Shown: positions 1 through 6,440, numbered from the stretch's first letter. The stretch is 9,986 nucleotides of DNA from an uncultured Oscillospiraceae bacterium (GCA_900549675.1 URPG01000051.1:1-9986); one strand, 5' to 3'. The notes: generated by a model not told the origin, from the letters alone. Numbers and translations are program-made.

Positions 1-460
1 AAAAACTGAATAGTGCCGGAAGAATATAAACCAGAAAATTATCCAACAGATTCAAATTTTTAATAAGTAAAAAGGTAGGGATTAATCCTCCTGAAAAAAA
101 CATTGTTACAATGCCCATGCTCATAAAAAATTTTCTGCCGATTAATTCCGTCTTAGAAAGTCCATATGCCACCATAGCAGTAAAGAACACACTAGCTAGT
201 GTACCAATTAAAGTTCTTGCCGCGGTAATACCAAAAGCAGTAAAAATCTCATTGCTTTTAAAAACAGCTTTATAGCTATCCAAACTAAACTTTCTCGGCC
301 ACCAATATAAGTGCCCCATCATTGCGTCAGTAGCGTCATTAAACGAATGCACCACGGTATACCATATCGGATAAAGCAGTACAAAGCAAATTATCAGCAT
401 GAACAGAACATTGATAATATCAAAGGTCATCTCCGCTCCAGTTCTTCTGTTCCGTTTCAT
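1..460 (-). CDS. Carbohydrate ABC transporter permease, LplC/YtcP type (partial, C-terminus beyond window)
   Basis: Reading on the minus strand from an ATG at 460-458 gives 153 uninterrupted codons up to the window edge, roughly the first half of a family that is usually about 290-300 residues. The protein begins MKRNRRTGAEMTFDIINVLF, a short basic start followed by a first membrane segment (about residues 12-33). Residues about 60-75 read LDSYKAVFKSNEIF, the periplasmic-loop pattern of CUT1 permeases. A later segment reads MFFSGGLIPTFLLIKNLNLL, the stretch that is characteristic of the LplC/YtcP subgroup. The EAA loop that contacts the ATPase would lie beyond the window. A GGGGGAG ribosome binding site sits just upstream, and the start is only 19 bases after the stop of the first permease, so the two are co-transcribed and should form a heterodimeric membrane channel. 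The binding-protein gene is not seen and would be expected further along the minus strand. Substrate unknown. Confidence 0.9.
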   Translation of the reverse strand, partial: MKRNRRTGAEMTFDIINVLFMLIICFVLLYPIWYTVVHSFNDATDAMMGHLYWWPRKFSLDSYKAVFKSNEIFTAFGITAARTLIGTLASVFFTAMVAYGLSKTELIGRKFFMSMGIVTMFFSGGLIPTFLLIKNLNLLDNFLVYILPALFSF

Positions 461-479
461 TTTTTCTCCCCCTGCCCTA

Positions 480-1394
480 TCAAAATAGCGACGTATTATT
501 GATTTTTTTTACAATAAAGTTCGTACTGACCAATAAAATCACAGCCGTAACAGATTTAAAAAGTCCTGCTGCCGTGGCAAATGAAAAGCGTCCGGATTGA
601 ATCCCCATACGATAAACGAAAATATCAATCACATCGCTGGCATCTGCATTTAGTGTATTTTTTAAGACGAAGATTTGGTCAAAGTTAGAATTCATCATAT
701 TGCCTACGGCCAAAATCAATAAAATAGTAATGGTGCCGACAATACTGGGCAATGTGATGTTCCATATTTTGCGCCACCTCCCGGCGCCATCCACTGTGGC
801 TGCCTCATACATGGATTGGTCAATGCCGGAAATAGCCGCTAAATAGATAATTGCGTTCCACCCCAGCTCTTTCCAAATTTCTGAAATAATGACAACTCCC
901 CAAAAGTAATCTGCCTTTGCCATAAAAGGTATGGGTTCCTTGATAATCCCCAATTCCAGAAGCAGTTCGTTTGCCAATCCGCTTTCAGAAAGCCATGTAA
1001 TCATAATGCCGCCCAAAACAACCCAAGAAAGGAAGTGTGGTAAGTACGAAATTGTCTGGATACCCTTTTTAAACCGATTGTTCCGAATTTCATTCAGCAT
1101 AATTGCGAATAAAATCGGAAGAGGAAAACCAATAATCAGCTTTAGGAAACTGATTCCCAACGTGTTTTTTAAAATCAGCCAAAATCGACTGTCTTGAAAA
1201 AATTCTATCACATGTTTCAGTCCCACCCACTCTGCTTCTGAAATGGGTTTGGTAATCTTATAGTCCTTAAAAGCGATGATAACGCCATACATTGGTGTGT
1301 AGTTAAATATAAGCATCCAAATGATTCCGGGAATCACCATCAACAATAAATACCTTTGGTCAATCAGTTTTCTTTTTACCCTGACCCAATCCAA
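480..1394 (-). CDS. Carbohydrate ABC transporter permease, LplB/YteP type
   Basis: A 304-residue inner-membrane permease of the CUT1 sugar importer class. It has about six hydrophobic segments, the first at residues 16-31 and the second at about 73-100. The cytoplasmic EAA loop is clear at about residues 197-216 (EAATVDGAGRWRKIWNITLP), the site that docks the ATPase. The phrases NYTPMYGVIIAFKDYK and ISYLPHFLSWVVLGGIM are typical of the LplB group, associated with complex or plant-derived oligosaccharides, though substrate cannot be inferred. The start is a TTG at 1394-1392: no ATG or GTG lies in frame at a sensible place, and an AGGAGG at 1407-1402 sits 7 bases upstream, which fixes the start. 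It is the first gene of a minus-strand operon and is followed 19 bases later by the LplC-type permease. No ATPase gene is visible, as is common for this class, which borrows a shared MsmX-type ATPase. Confidence 0.93.
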   Translation of the reverse strand: MDWVRVKRKLIDQRYLLLMVIPGIIWMLIFNYTPMYGVIIAFKDYKITKPISEAEWVGLKHVIEFFQDSRFWLILKNTLGISFLKLIIGFPLPILFAIMLNEIRNNRFKKGIQTISYLPHFLSWVVLGGIMITWLSESGLANELLLELGIIKEPIPFMAKADYFWGVVIISEIWKELGWNAIIYLAAISGIDQSMYEAATVDGAGRWRKIWNITLPSIVGTITILLILAVGNMMNSNFDQIFVLKNTLNADASDVIDIFVYRMGIQSGRFSFATAAGLFKSVTAVILLVSTNFIVKKINNTSLF

Positions 1395-1456
1395 TCCAAC
1401 TCCTCCTCGTTCATGTTTTTTGCTGGTTCCTGTACAGAATTCATAAAACCGATGGT

Positions 1457-1474
1457 TAATACAACGATTTATTA
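1457..1474. promoter_or_regulatory. CG-centred palindrome, possible LacI-family operator, just after the predicted start point
   Basis: TAATACAACGATTTATTA is an 18-base imperfect palindrome centred on CG: 7 of 9 symmetric positions pair. CG-centred palindromes are the usual operators of LacI-family proteins. It lies about 3 to 20 bases after the predicted transcription start near 1477, where a bound repressor would block transcription. It shares the core AACGATT with the sites at 5313-5328 and 6441-6455. The controlling protein is inferred, not shown. Confidence 0.4.
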
Positions 1475-1483
1475 TCTAAAACA

Positions 1484-1513
1484 ATTATAACGATTTAGAT
1501 TTTAAATTAACAG
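1484..1513 (-). promoter_or_regulatory. Predicted promoter of the LplB/LplC-type operon
   Basis: On the minus strand a perfect -10 hexamer TATAAT (1489-1484) is preceded, after 18 bases, by CTGTTA (1513-1508), a weak -35. Transcription would start near 1477, giving a leader of about 80 bases before the TTG start. Two operator-like sites overlap this arrangement, which fits a regulated promoter with a poor -35. The assignment rests on hexamer match and position only. Confidence 0.5.
1487..1497. promoter_or_regulatory. Second AACGATT element overlapping the predicted -10
   Basis: TATAACGATTT repeats the core of the palindrome at 1457-1474 (TACAACGATTT) in the same orientation, 26 bases apart centre to centre. 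It overlaps the upstream edge of the predicted -10 hexamer. The symmetry is weaker here (4 of 6 inner pairs). Two repressor dimers on adjacent sites would be a reasonable reading, but the element is short and AT-rich, so chance is possible. Confidence 0.3.
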
Positions 1514-1675
1514 GCACTTTTTTTGATTTAAGTGTCAAAATTTTAGGTTTTATATATTTTTTATTAGCCAAATAATATAAAACTATTTTAATTTTCATTC
1601 TATTGAATTCAAATTTCCAGCGTTTTAGCGTTTTAAAATAAAGAATGTTTATTAATATACAATAAAAAAATCCGC

Positions 1676-1718
1676 AAAAAAACACCTATCTGGACATAAA
1701 TCCACTAGAGGTGTTTTT
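1676..1718 (-). terminator. Rho-independent terminator of the tcdA-HAD unit
   Basis: A perfect 10-base inverted repeat, AAAAACACCT (1678-1687) and AGGTGTTTTT (1709-1718), with additional pairing of TGGA and TCCA inside the loop. On the minus strand the 3' arm runs into seven consecutive T residues (1682-1676). It lies 24 bases beyond the stop codon of the HAD phosphatase. T residues also follow the stem on the plus strand, so it could work in both directions. Confidence 0.88.
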
Positions 1719-1741
1719 ACAGATCTTTATCTATCTACTGT

Positions 1742-2347
1742 TTAAATTATTTTTTCTTCTTGTAGTTCTTGCCTTAGATAAGCTACATCACCATGAAAAA
1801 CCGCACCCTTAATGCCAACCTTTTCGGCGCCAGCAATGTTCAGAGGTAGGTCATCGACAAAAAAACATTCCTCTGCGTTTAGGCGATAGGTCTGCAAAAA
1901 AGTTTCGTAAATTTCAGGATACGGCTTCATCATGTGGTAATCTGCCGATGCAAAAACTCCGTCCATATGCTGTAATACCGATATACGGTGTTTAAATTCA
2001 TGAAAGTAGCTGCTAATATTGGAAAGCAGATAGAGGTGATAACCTTTTTCTTTAAGCTCCGTCACCAGTTTTTCCATTTCCTGATTGGGTTCGCTGTGCT
2101 CAATCCAACGAAGAAATAAATCTTCTACGGCTTGGTGCAAACGCTGGGGGACTTTTTCCTGTACCAAAGCTATCGCCTGCGGCACCGTCAATTCTCCTGA
2201 ATCTGTTTTTAGCCATTCCAAGGAATGAAAGACTTTTTTAAACAGCAACTCTTTATCATCGGAATCCTGCACAAATACATCTAAAAAATGTTCAGGGTCA
2301 AAAGAAATCAGCACATTTCCCATATCGAACACTATATTTTTAATCAT
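1742..2347 (-). CDS. HAD-superfamily phosphatase, YihX-like
   Basis: A 201-residue cytoplasmic haloacid dehalogenase-type hydrolase. Motif I is IVFDMGNVL, with nucleophile Asp8; the usual second Asp is Gly10, as in the DLGNV motif of E. coli YihX. Motif II is LLSNIS (Ser109), motif III is the Lys of MMKPYPEIY (Lys141), and motif IV is FFVDDLPLNIAGA (Asp165, Asp166). The alpha-helical cap lies between residues 15 and 90. E. coli YihX removes phosphate from alpha-glucose-1-phosphate, but members of this group vary and the substrate here is not established. I chose the ATG at 2347: it gives the compact MIKNIVFD start normal for the family, whereas the in-frame TTG at 2371 adds a charged tail encoded entirely inside tcdA. 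The frame overlaps the tcdA stop by 8 bases, so translation is probably coupled. A strong terminator follows. Confidence 0.9.
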   Translation of the reverse strand: MIKNIVFDMGNVLISFDPEHFLDVFVQDSDDKELLFKKVFHSLEWLKTDSGELTVPQAIALVQEKVPQRLHQAVEDLFLRWIEHSEPNQEMEKLVTELKEKGYHLYLLSNISSYFHEFKHRISVLQHMDGVFASADYHMMKPYPEIYETFLQTYRLNAEECFFVDDLPLNIAGAEKVGIKGAVFHGDVAYLRQELQEEKII

Positions 2348-3113
2348 CGTTTTCTTCTCTTTCTCCGGCAATGTCCTTAATCACTTCTGCCGCAATTAGC
2401 AGACCCGCTACTGACGGCACAAAAGAAACACTGCCCGGAATATCTCTTCTATCCGTACATTTACGCTGTGTACCCGGCGGGCAAATACAATGATTGCGGC
2501 AGCTAATCGACATATCTTCCAGTGGGCGAACGGTTTCCTCTGTGGAGTAAACAACTTTTAGCTGTTTGATACCGCGTTTTTTTAATTCTTTGCGCATCAC
2601 TCTGGCAAGCGGACACATTTCCGTTTGATAAATATCCGCCACCTTGAGTTTGGTGGGGTCAAGCTTATTGCCTGCACCCATACAGCTAATCACGGGCGTG
2701 CCCACGTTCTGTGCGCGCACAATCATGTCCAGTTTAGCCGTTACAGTATCCACTGCATCTACAATGTAATCATATTCTGCGAAAGGAAATTCCTCCGCAT
2801 TTTCAGGCAGATAAAAACACTGATGTTTATGAACTACTGCCTGCGGATTGATATCGTGAATACGCTCTTCCATAACATCAACTTTATATTTCCCCACCGT
2901 TTTTCTGGTGGCAATAATCTGTCTGTTGATATTGGTTAAACAGACCTTATCATCATCAATTAAGTCAATGGTGCCCACACCGCTTCGTGCCAAGGCTTCT
3001 GCTGTATAACCACCGACACCCCCGATTCCAAAAACAGCGACTCTAGCCTCTGACAGTCTCTGCATACCCTTTTGACCCAGCAAAAGCTGAGTTCTTGAAA
3101 ATTGATTTAACAT
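2340..3113 (-). CDS. tcdA: tRNA threonylcarbamoyladenosine dehydratase (TcdA, E1-like/ThiF family)
   Basis: A 257-residue E1-like enzyme that uses ATP to cyclise t6A at position 37 of ANN-reading tRNAs into ct6A. The start MLNQFSRTQLLLG matches the usual family N-terminus. The nucleotide-binding loop is VFGIGGVGGYTAEAL (about residues 27-41), followed by IDLIDDDKVCLTNINRQI (about 49-66), with the acidic strand end and the Asn/Arg residues that bind ATP. The conserved C-terminal stretch PGSVSFVPSVAGLLIAAEVI lies at 226-245. Between them, Cys205, Cys209, Cys211 and Cys219 form a small cluster that could bind metal. Length is typical. A GGTGG lies only three bases before the ATG at 3113, a short spacing, but the protein start fits the family. 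The gene heads a two-gene unit with the overlapping HAD phosphatase, driven by a promoter near 3244-3273. It looks like a housekeeping gene unrelated to the sugar genes either side. Confidence 0.95.
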   Translation of the reverse strand: MLNQFSRTQLLLGQKGMQRLSEARVAVFGIGGVGGYTAEALARSGVGTIDLIDDDKVCLTNINRQIIATRKTVGKYKVDVMEERIHDINPQAVVHKHQCFYLPENAEEFPFAEYDYIVDAVDTVTAKLDMIVRAQNVGTPVISCMGAGNKLDPTKLKVADIYQTEMCPLARVMRKELKKRGIKQLKVVYSTEETVRPLEDMSISCRNHCICPPGTQRKCTDRRDIPGSVSFVPSVAGLLIAAEVIKDIAGEREENDD

Positions 3114-3127
3114 ATTCCACCTTTTCG

Positions 3128-3136
3128 ATTATACCA
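3128..3136 (-). promoter_or_regulatory. Possible second, extended -10 promoter of tcdA
   Basis: TGGTATAAT on the minus strand fits the extended -10 pattern (TGn before a perfect TATAAT). No acceptable -35 is present. Initiation would fall near 3121, inside or at the edge of the ribosome binding site, leaving almost no leader. This makes it less likely than the promoter at 3244-3273. Confidence 0.25.
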
Positions 3137-3243
3137 AACGGACAAATTCAAACGATAACTTGGCCTAATTTTTCCTATTCTTATGATTTTACTCCCAGAC
3201 TGGTTCTGCCTGTCAAGGAGCAAAAATTTATTCGTATTATTCT

Positions 3244-3273
3244 ATTATATAGGATTCTTATCCGCCACGTCAA
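3244..3273 (-). promoter_or_regulatory. Predicted promoter of tcdA-HAD
   Basis: On the minus strand TTGACG (3273-3268) and TATAAT (3249-3244) are separated by 18 bases, five and six matches to the SigA consensus. Transcription would start near 3237, giving a leader of about 124 bases before tcdA. An inverted repeat, GATTCTT (3253-3259) and AAGAATC (3272-3278), spans the spacer and the edge of the -35 and could be a protein site. Confidence 0.7.
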
Positions 3274-3459
3274 GAATCTCTGCTGATTGTTTTTATTCTG
3301 GTGTGTAGTACTACAATAAATACTCCACAGGTGAGAAGAAATAAAGGCAGAATGTATTTCTTTGAAGTTGACGATGACTCCCAAAAAATACGGTCCTGCC
3401 TATCCTGTCTATGAATGTATAGATAAATCTCTAATCCTGATTTATTAAAATAGATATTC

Positions 3460-3486
3460 GCAAAATTTTGTCTTGTAAATTTTTGC
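3460..3486 (-). terminator. Weak hairpin, possible terminator of the sucrose phosphorylase transcript
   Basis: GCAAAATTTT (3460-3469) and AAATTTTTGC (3477-3486) pair at 9 of 10 positions around a 7-base loop. On the minus strand it lies about 150 bases past the phosphorylase stop. The stem has only two G-C pairs and no clean T run follows, so termination here is doubtful; no better candidate lies nearer the gene. Confidence 0.25.
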
Positions 3487-3633
3487 TATGAATCTCATGG
3501 ATGGCTGATTTGTTTGCACTGTAAAAAATAGTATTAAAGCCTACCATTCATGCTTGACATCCTCCATGTATGTATTCGTGTACTCCCACTCTATTGTACA
3601 GAAGTGTATAGCTTACATTTTTCAATTCCTATT

Positions 3634-5091
3634 TTAAAATGACATAAACTCTTTCTTCTTACCCTTCCCATTGTTGTCTGTATAATGGATTGAGAGCGTT
3701 TTTTCTTTAAAATTCACTTTTAATTCAGCAAAATCAGAGGCGTTTTTTCTGATAATGTGCAGAGAAGAATCGTCAGTATCGGCAAGCTCAAACTCACCGT
3801 TGAAGGCATTGCATGTATTCCGGAAACGCATAAGAGAGAGTAAGGAATCCACAACAGGGCGTTTGATTTCTTGTTCAATCTCATCAATAGAATAATAATG
3901 ACGGTTAATATCTCGACCAACCCTTGTTTTTTCAAGCAATTCCAAATCGTTCTTACCTGCCAACATGCCAACATAATAAACCTGCGGAATTCCCGGAGCA
4001 AAAAACTGTACGGCACGGGCAATCAAATAATCCTTGTCGTTGTTGCCCAATGCTGAATAATAGGTGCAATTCACCTGATAAATATCCAGATTGTTATAAG
4101 AAGCCGAGCTGTAAATTTTCTTTACATTGGCTCCAAACTGATAGATATCCTCCTGCGTCTTCTTAATCTCATCATCCGGCATTAAATCTTTTACATCGAC
4201 AACACCAATGCCGTCATGAGTATCCAAGGTGGTAAACTGTTTACGGGGACAAATAGTAAGCCAGTTCTTTAGATATTGACTTTGTCCATAATACAAAGCG
4301 TTTAACAGTAACATCGGCAACGCAAAATCATAGACATAAAAGCCTTTGGATTCAATTTTTTGCTGCATAGTATAATGCTCATGGATTTCGGGCAGCAGAG
4401 TGACTTGATGCGGCTTTAGTATATCATCCACGTATTCTAACAACTCCCAAACATCCGGTTCCACAAAAAAACAAGTTGTGTTGGGTCTTTTGGTAGCATA
4501 GGCAAAAGCGTCCAAGCGAACAATCGAAACACCCTGCGAAGCCAAAAATTCAAGATTATCCCGAATGAATTTTTTGCCTGTTTCCGATGTGCAATTGATG
4601 TCAATTTGCTCTTCATCAAAGGTACACCACAATTTTTCTTTTGTACCGTCTGCAAATTCTGCCGTCACGTACGGGGCTCTTGGTTTTCTTTTATAGATTA
4701 AGTCTACCTGTTCTTCTGTAGGTTCACCGTTTTCCCAAAAGTCTTTATAACGGATAAAAAGATCTTTGTACGGAGAATTCTCTTTATTTTGGAGAAAATC
4801 TTGATAATATTTGCTTTTAGCTGAGATATGGTTAATCATATAGTCAGCCATTAAATAATACTTTTCTGAAATTGCTCGAATATCCTTCCAACTTCCAAAG
4901 GCAGGATCAACCTCATGATAGTCAATCGGCGCAAAGCCCCGGTCACCGGAGGACGGAAAAAAGGGCAATAAATGTACGCCTCCTACTGCATTACCGATAA
5001 TATTATCCAACACATGTTTTAAATCTTTTAAATTCTGCCCCATAGAATCAGAATAGGTAATGAGCATAATTTCATTATTAATCTTTTTCAT
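3634..5091 (-). CDS. gtfA: Sucrose phosphorylase, GtfA-like (glycoside hydrolase family 13, subfamily 18)
   Basis: A 485-residue cytoplasmic enzyme that splits sucrose with phosphate into alpha-D-glucose-1-phosphate and fructose. The N-terminus MLITYSDSMG and the loop GGVHLLPFFPSSGDRGFAPI (residues 37-56) are hallmarks of this family. The catalytic residues are visible: nucleophile Asp194 in VRLDAFAYATK, acid/base Glu235 in LLPEIHEHY and transition-state Asp293 in TTLDTHDGIG. Length matches the 480-505 usual for the family, and the sequence closely resembles the streptococcal GtfA as I recall it. I chose the ATG at 5091: AGGAG lies 7 bases upstream and MKKINNEIMLITYSD is the normal start. The longer frame from 5127 has no ribosome site. 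The gene is divergent from a LacI-family regulator and near an ABC importer, which favours unphosphorylated sucrose as substrate. Close relatives act on sucrose-6-phosphate, glucosylglycerol or glucosylglycerate, so the exact acceptor is not certain. Confidence 0.92.
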   Translation of the reverse strand: MKKINNEIMLITYSDSMGQNLKDLKHVLDNIIGNAVGGVHLLPFFPSSGDRGFAPIDYHEVDPAFGSWKDIRAISEKYYLMADYMINHISAKSKYYQDFLQNKENSPYKDLFIRYKDFWENGEPTEEQVDLIYKRKPRAPYVTAEFADGTKEKLWCTFDEEQIDINCTSETGKKFIRDNLEFLASQGVSIVRLDAFAYATKRPNTTCFFVEPDVWELLEYVDDILKPHQVTLLPEIHEHYTMQQKIESKGFYVYDFALPMLLLNALYYGQSQYLKNWLTICPRKQFTTLDTHDGIGVVDVKDLMPDDEIKKTQEDIYQFGANVKKIYSSASYNNLDIYQVNCTYYSALGNNDKDYLIARAVQFFAPGIPQVYYVGMLAGKNDLELLEKTRVGRDINRHYYSIDEIEQEIKRPVVDSLLSLMRFRNTCNAFNGEFELADTDDSSLHIIRKNASDFAELKVNFKEKTLSIHYTDNNGKGKKKEFMSF

Positions 5092-5116
5092 TGTATTTCT
5101 CCTCATCAACAAATAG

Positions 5117-5142
5117 ATATATGTCATACGGTTATCATATAT
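5117..5142. promoter_or_regulatory. 26-base symmetric element at the sucrose phosphorylase start point
   Basis: Arms ATATATG (5117-5123) and CATATAT (5136-5142) are perfectly symmetric about a central CG at 5129-5130. The inner part is TGTCATACGGTTATCA. It covers the predicted transcription start near 5138, so a bound protein would block initiation. The CG centre suits a LacI-family protein, but the inner bases differ from the AACGATT core of the other sites, so the binder may be different or the fit relaxed. Confidence 0.45.
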
Positions 5143-5144
5143 TT

Positions 5145-5173
5145 AAAATAAGGCATTGCATAGAAATTGTCAA
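5145..5173 (-). promoter_or_regulatory. Predicted promoter of the sucrose phosphorylase gene
   Basis: On the minus strand a perfect -35 TTGACA (5173-5168) is followed after exactly 17 bases by TATTTT (5150-5145), four of six matches to the -10 consensus. Transcription would begin near 5138, about 47 bases before the ATG at 5091. The symmetric element at 5117-5142 overlaps the start point. Confidence 0.75.
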
Positions 5174-5249
5174 CTACAAAAATAGAAAGTAAATCAACTG
5201 ACAAAAAAATCATTTTTTCGGACATAAGAAAAACTATATATCTCTTTTG

Positions 5250-5279
5250 TTGAAAAACAGCTTTAAATTCTGTTATAAT
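5250..5279 (+). promoter_or_regulatory. Predicted promoter of the LacI-family regulator gene
   Basis: TTGAAA (5250-5255) and a perfect TATAAT (5274-5279) are separated by 18 bases, and a TG at 5271-5272 makes this an extended -10. Start near 5286, about 74 bases before the ATG. It faces away from the phosphorylase promoter, and the two -35 elements are about 76 bases apart. Confidence 0.8.
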
Positions 5280-5312
5280 GATAACAATTAATTAATATAT
5301 GCAAAGATAAAA

Positions 5313-5328
5313 ATGTTAACGATTACAT
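5313..5328. promoter_or_regulatory. Operator-like palindrome in the regulator's leader (probable autoregulation)
   Basis: ATGTTAACGATTACAT is centred on CG and pairs at 6 of 8 symmetric positions. It matches the catabolite-response (cre) consensus at all but one fixed position and is equally a good operator for the adjacent LacI-family protein. It lies about 27 to 42 bases after the predicted start, where a bound repressor would act as a roadblock. The site at 6441-6455 has nearly the same sequence. Confidence 0.65.
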
Positions 5329-5359
5329 CTATCAAATCATTTTTATAAAGGAGAAAGAA

Positions 5360-6358
5360 ATGCCAACACTAAAGGACATTGCGAAAAAAGCGGGCGTGAC
5401 GACAACAACTGTTTCAAGAGTGATTAACAACCGAGGGTATATCAGCAATAAAACAAAAGAAACGGTTTTTCGTGTAATGCAGGAGTTAAATTATCGTCCG
5501 AATGAACTGGCAAGAGCGCTGACGAAAAAACACAGCAATACCATCGGAGTCATTGTGCCGCATGTATCTCATCCTTTTTTCTCGAAATTAATCAGCCATT
5601 TGGAAAATGCCGCTGCCCAAAAAGGCTATAAGATTTTGCTTTGCAATTCTAAGGATGAACCGAAAAAGGAAATGGAATATATAGAAATGTGTCTATCCAA
5701 CCGTGTTTCAGGCATTATATTATGCAGCAAATATCTGGATGCCGAGAAATTTTCCAGCTTGAAAATCCCTATTTTAAATTTAGAAAAAGAGGATGATTCT
5801 ATTGCTGTCAGCATACAGTGCGACAATTATCAAGGCGGAAAAATAGCCGCTGAACACCTGATAGACTGCGGCTGTAAACAGCTTTTACACTTTGGCGGCA
5901 TTGCCGGCAAAGATATGCCTGCCGACAGACGAGCCAAGGGTTTTACCGATGTTTGCAACAGTAAAAAAATATCCAATAAGGTCGTCATGACCAATCAAAC
6001 CGCTTATGGAACAATGAAATATCATGACTATATTAAACAAGCTTTGCTTGAATATCCTGAAGTAGACGGAATCTTTGCCAGCAGTGATTTAATCGCCGCT
6101 CAGGTCATACAGGTGTGTCATAAAATGAACCGTAAGGTTCCGGAAGACCTTTGTTTGGTAGGATTTGACGATGTATCCATTGCCGCACTAACAACCCCCA
6201 CGATCACCACCATTCATCAACCTGTCAAAGAAATGGCGCAGCTATCAATTGAATATGTCGATAAAATTGCCAATAACGAAATTGTTCCTTCAAAAGTAAC
6301 TTTACCGATTACATTGGTTGAACGAGAATCTACACGAAAAAAGCATGGTAGACAGTGA
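5360..6358 (+). CDS. LacI-family transcriptional regulator (local sugar repressor)
   Basis: A 332-residue DNA-binding protein of usual length for the family. Residues 3-24 form the helix-turn-helix (LKDIAKKAGVTTTTVSRVIN), with Thr15 and Thr16 at the base-reading positions. The hinge helix NELARALTKK (48-57) carries the minor-groove Leu54 that intercalates at a central CG. Residues 61-320 are a periplasmic-binding-protein-like sensor, with GVIVPHVSHPFFSKL, FASSDLIAAQVIQ and the terminal VGFDDVSIAALTTPTITTIHQP typical of sugar sensors. The ATG at 5360 follows AAAGGAG (5347-5353) by 6 bases. It is divergent from the sucrose phosphorylase gene and precedes the ABC importer, so repression of both, relieved by sucrose or a breakdown product, is the natural inference. 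CG-centred sites in its own leader and at the importer promoter support this. Distinct from CcpA by context; effector unknown. Confidence 0.93.
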   Translation: MPTLKDIAKKAGVTTTTVSRVINNRGYISNKTKETVFRVMQELNYRPNELARALTKKHSNTIGVIVPHVSHPFFSKLISHLENAAAQKGYKILLCNSKDEPKKEMEYIEMCLSNRVSGIILCSKYLDAEKFSSLKIPILNLEKEDDSIAVSIQCDNYQGGKIAAEHLIDCGCKQLLHFGGIAGKDMPADRRAKGFTDVCNSKKISNKVVMTNQTAYGTMKYHDYIKQALLEYPEVDGIFASSDLIAAQVIQVCHKMNRKVPEDLCLVGFDDVSIAALTTPTITTIHQPVKEMAQLSIEYVDKIANNEIVPSKVTLPITLVERESTRKKHGRQ

Positions 6359-6440
6359 ATTTGTATTTTAAAAGGCACTTGTTTTAGAATATCATCTAAT
6401 AAAATCAAGTAATTCATCGTTAAAATATAAAAATTATCTA

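Larger units (their letters stand above)
1395..1741. other. Intergenic region between the HAD phosphatase gene and the LplB-type permease gene
   Basis: This 347-base AT-rich stretch has no credible gene. It holds, reading along the minus strand, the tcdA-HAD terminator (1718-1676), an AT-rich spacer, the predicted promoter (1513-1484), two AACGATT elements (1497-1487 and 1474-1457) and the AGGAGG site (1407-1402) for the TTG start at 1394. A 66-codon open frame at 1685-1485 on the minus strand starts inside the terminator, is rich in Lys, Ile and Leu, and looks like a chance product of AT-rich DNA. Confidence 0.7.
3114..3633. other. Intergenic region between tcdA and the sucrose phosphorylase gene, without a convincing gene
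   Basis: In these 520 bases I find the tcdA promoter (3273-3244), a possible internal extended -10 (3136-3128), and a weak AT-rich hairpin at 3460-3486 that may end phosphorylase transcripts. Short open stretches exist. On the plus strand, from about 3253 to 3412, one frame reads through to TPQVRRNKGRMYFFEVDDDS and then stops. On the minus strand, at about 3610-3545, one reads TIEWEYTNTYMEDVKHEW and then stops. Neither has a credible start or a family match I can recognise. They could be relics of decayed genes or chance. Confidence 0.5.

Noticed and set aside
1485..1685. 66-codon open frame on the minus strand
   Set aside because: It starts inside the tcdA-HAD terminator, lies over the predicted promoter of the next operon, has no ribosome site and has the Lys/Ile/Leu bias expected of AT-rich non-coding DNA.
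2348..2371. TTG start adding MPEKEKKT to the HAD phosphatase
   Set aside because: The extra residues are a charged tail read out of frame within the end of tcdA; the ATG at 2347 gives the usual compact start of the family.
3181..3384. 67-codon open frame on the minus strand upstream of tcdA
   Set aside because: It covers the tcdA promoter, has no ribosome site and shows no recognisable family features.
3554..3584. TTGACA on the plus strand as a possible promoter
   Set aside because: No acceptable -10 hexamer lies 16-19 bases downstream and no gene follows on that strand.
5092..5127. Longer start (12 extra residues, MTYIYLLMRRNT) for sucrose phosphorylase
   Set aside because: No ribosome binding site precedes it, it overlaps the symmetric element and nearly the predicted start point, while the ATG at 5091 has AGGAG at the right distance and the normal family N-terminus.
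6377..6410. Possible terminator after the LacI-family gene (ACTTG / CAAGT with an AT-rich inner stem)
   Set aside because: Only five outer pairs, bulged inner pairing and no T run follow; regulator transcripts may read into the importer operon.
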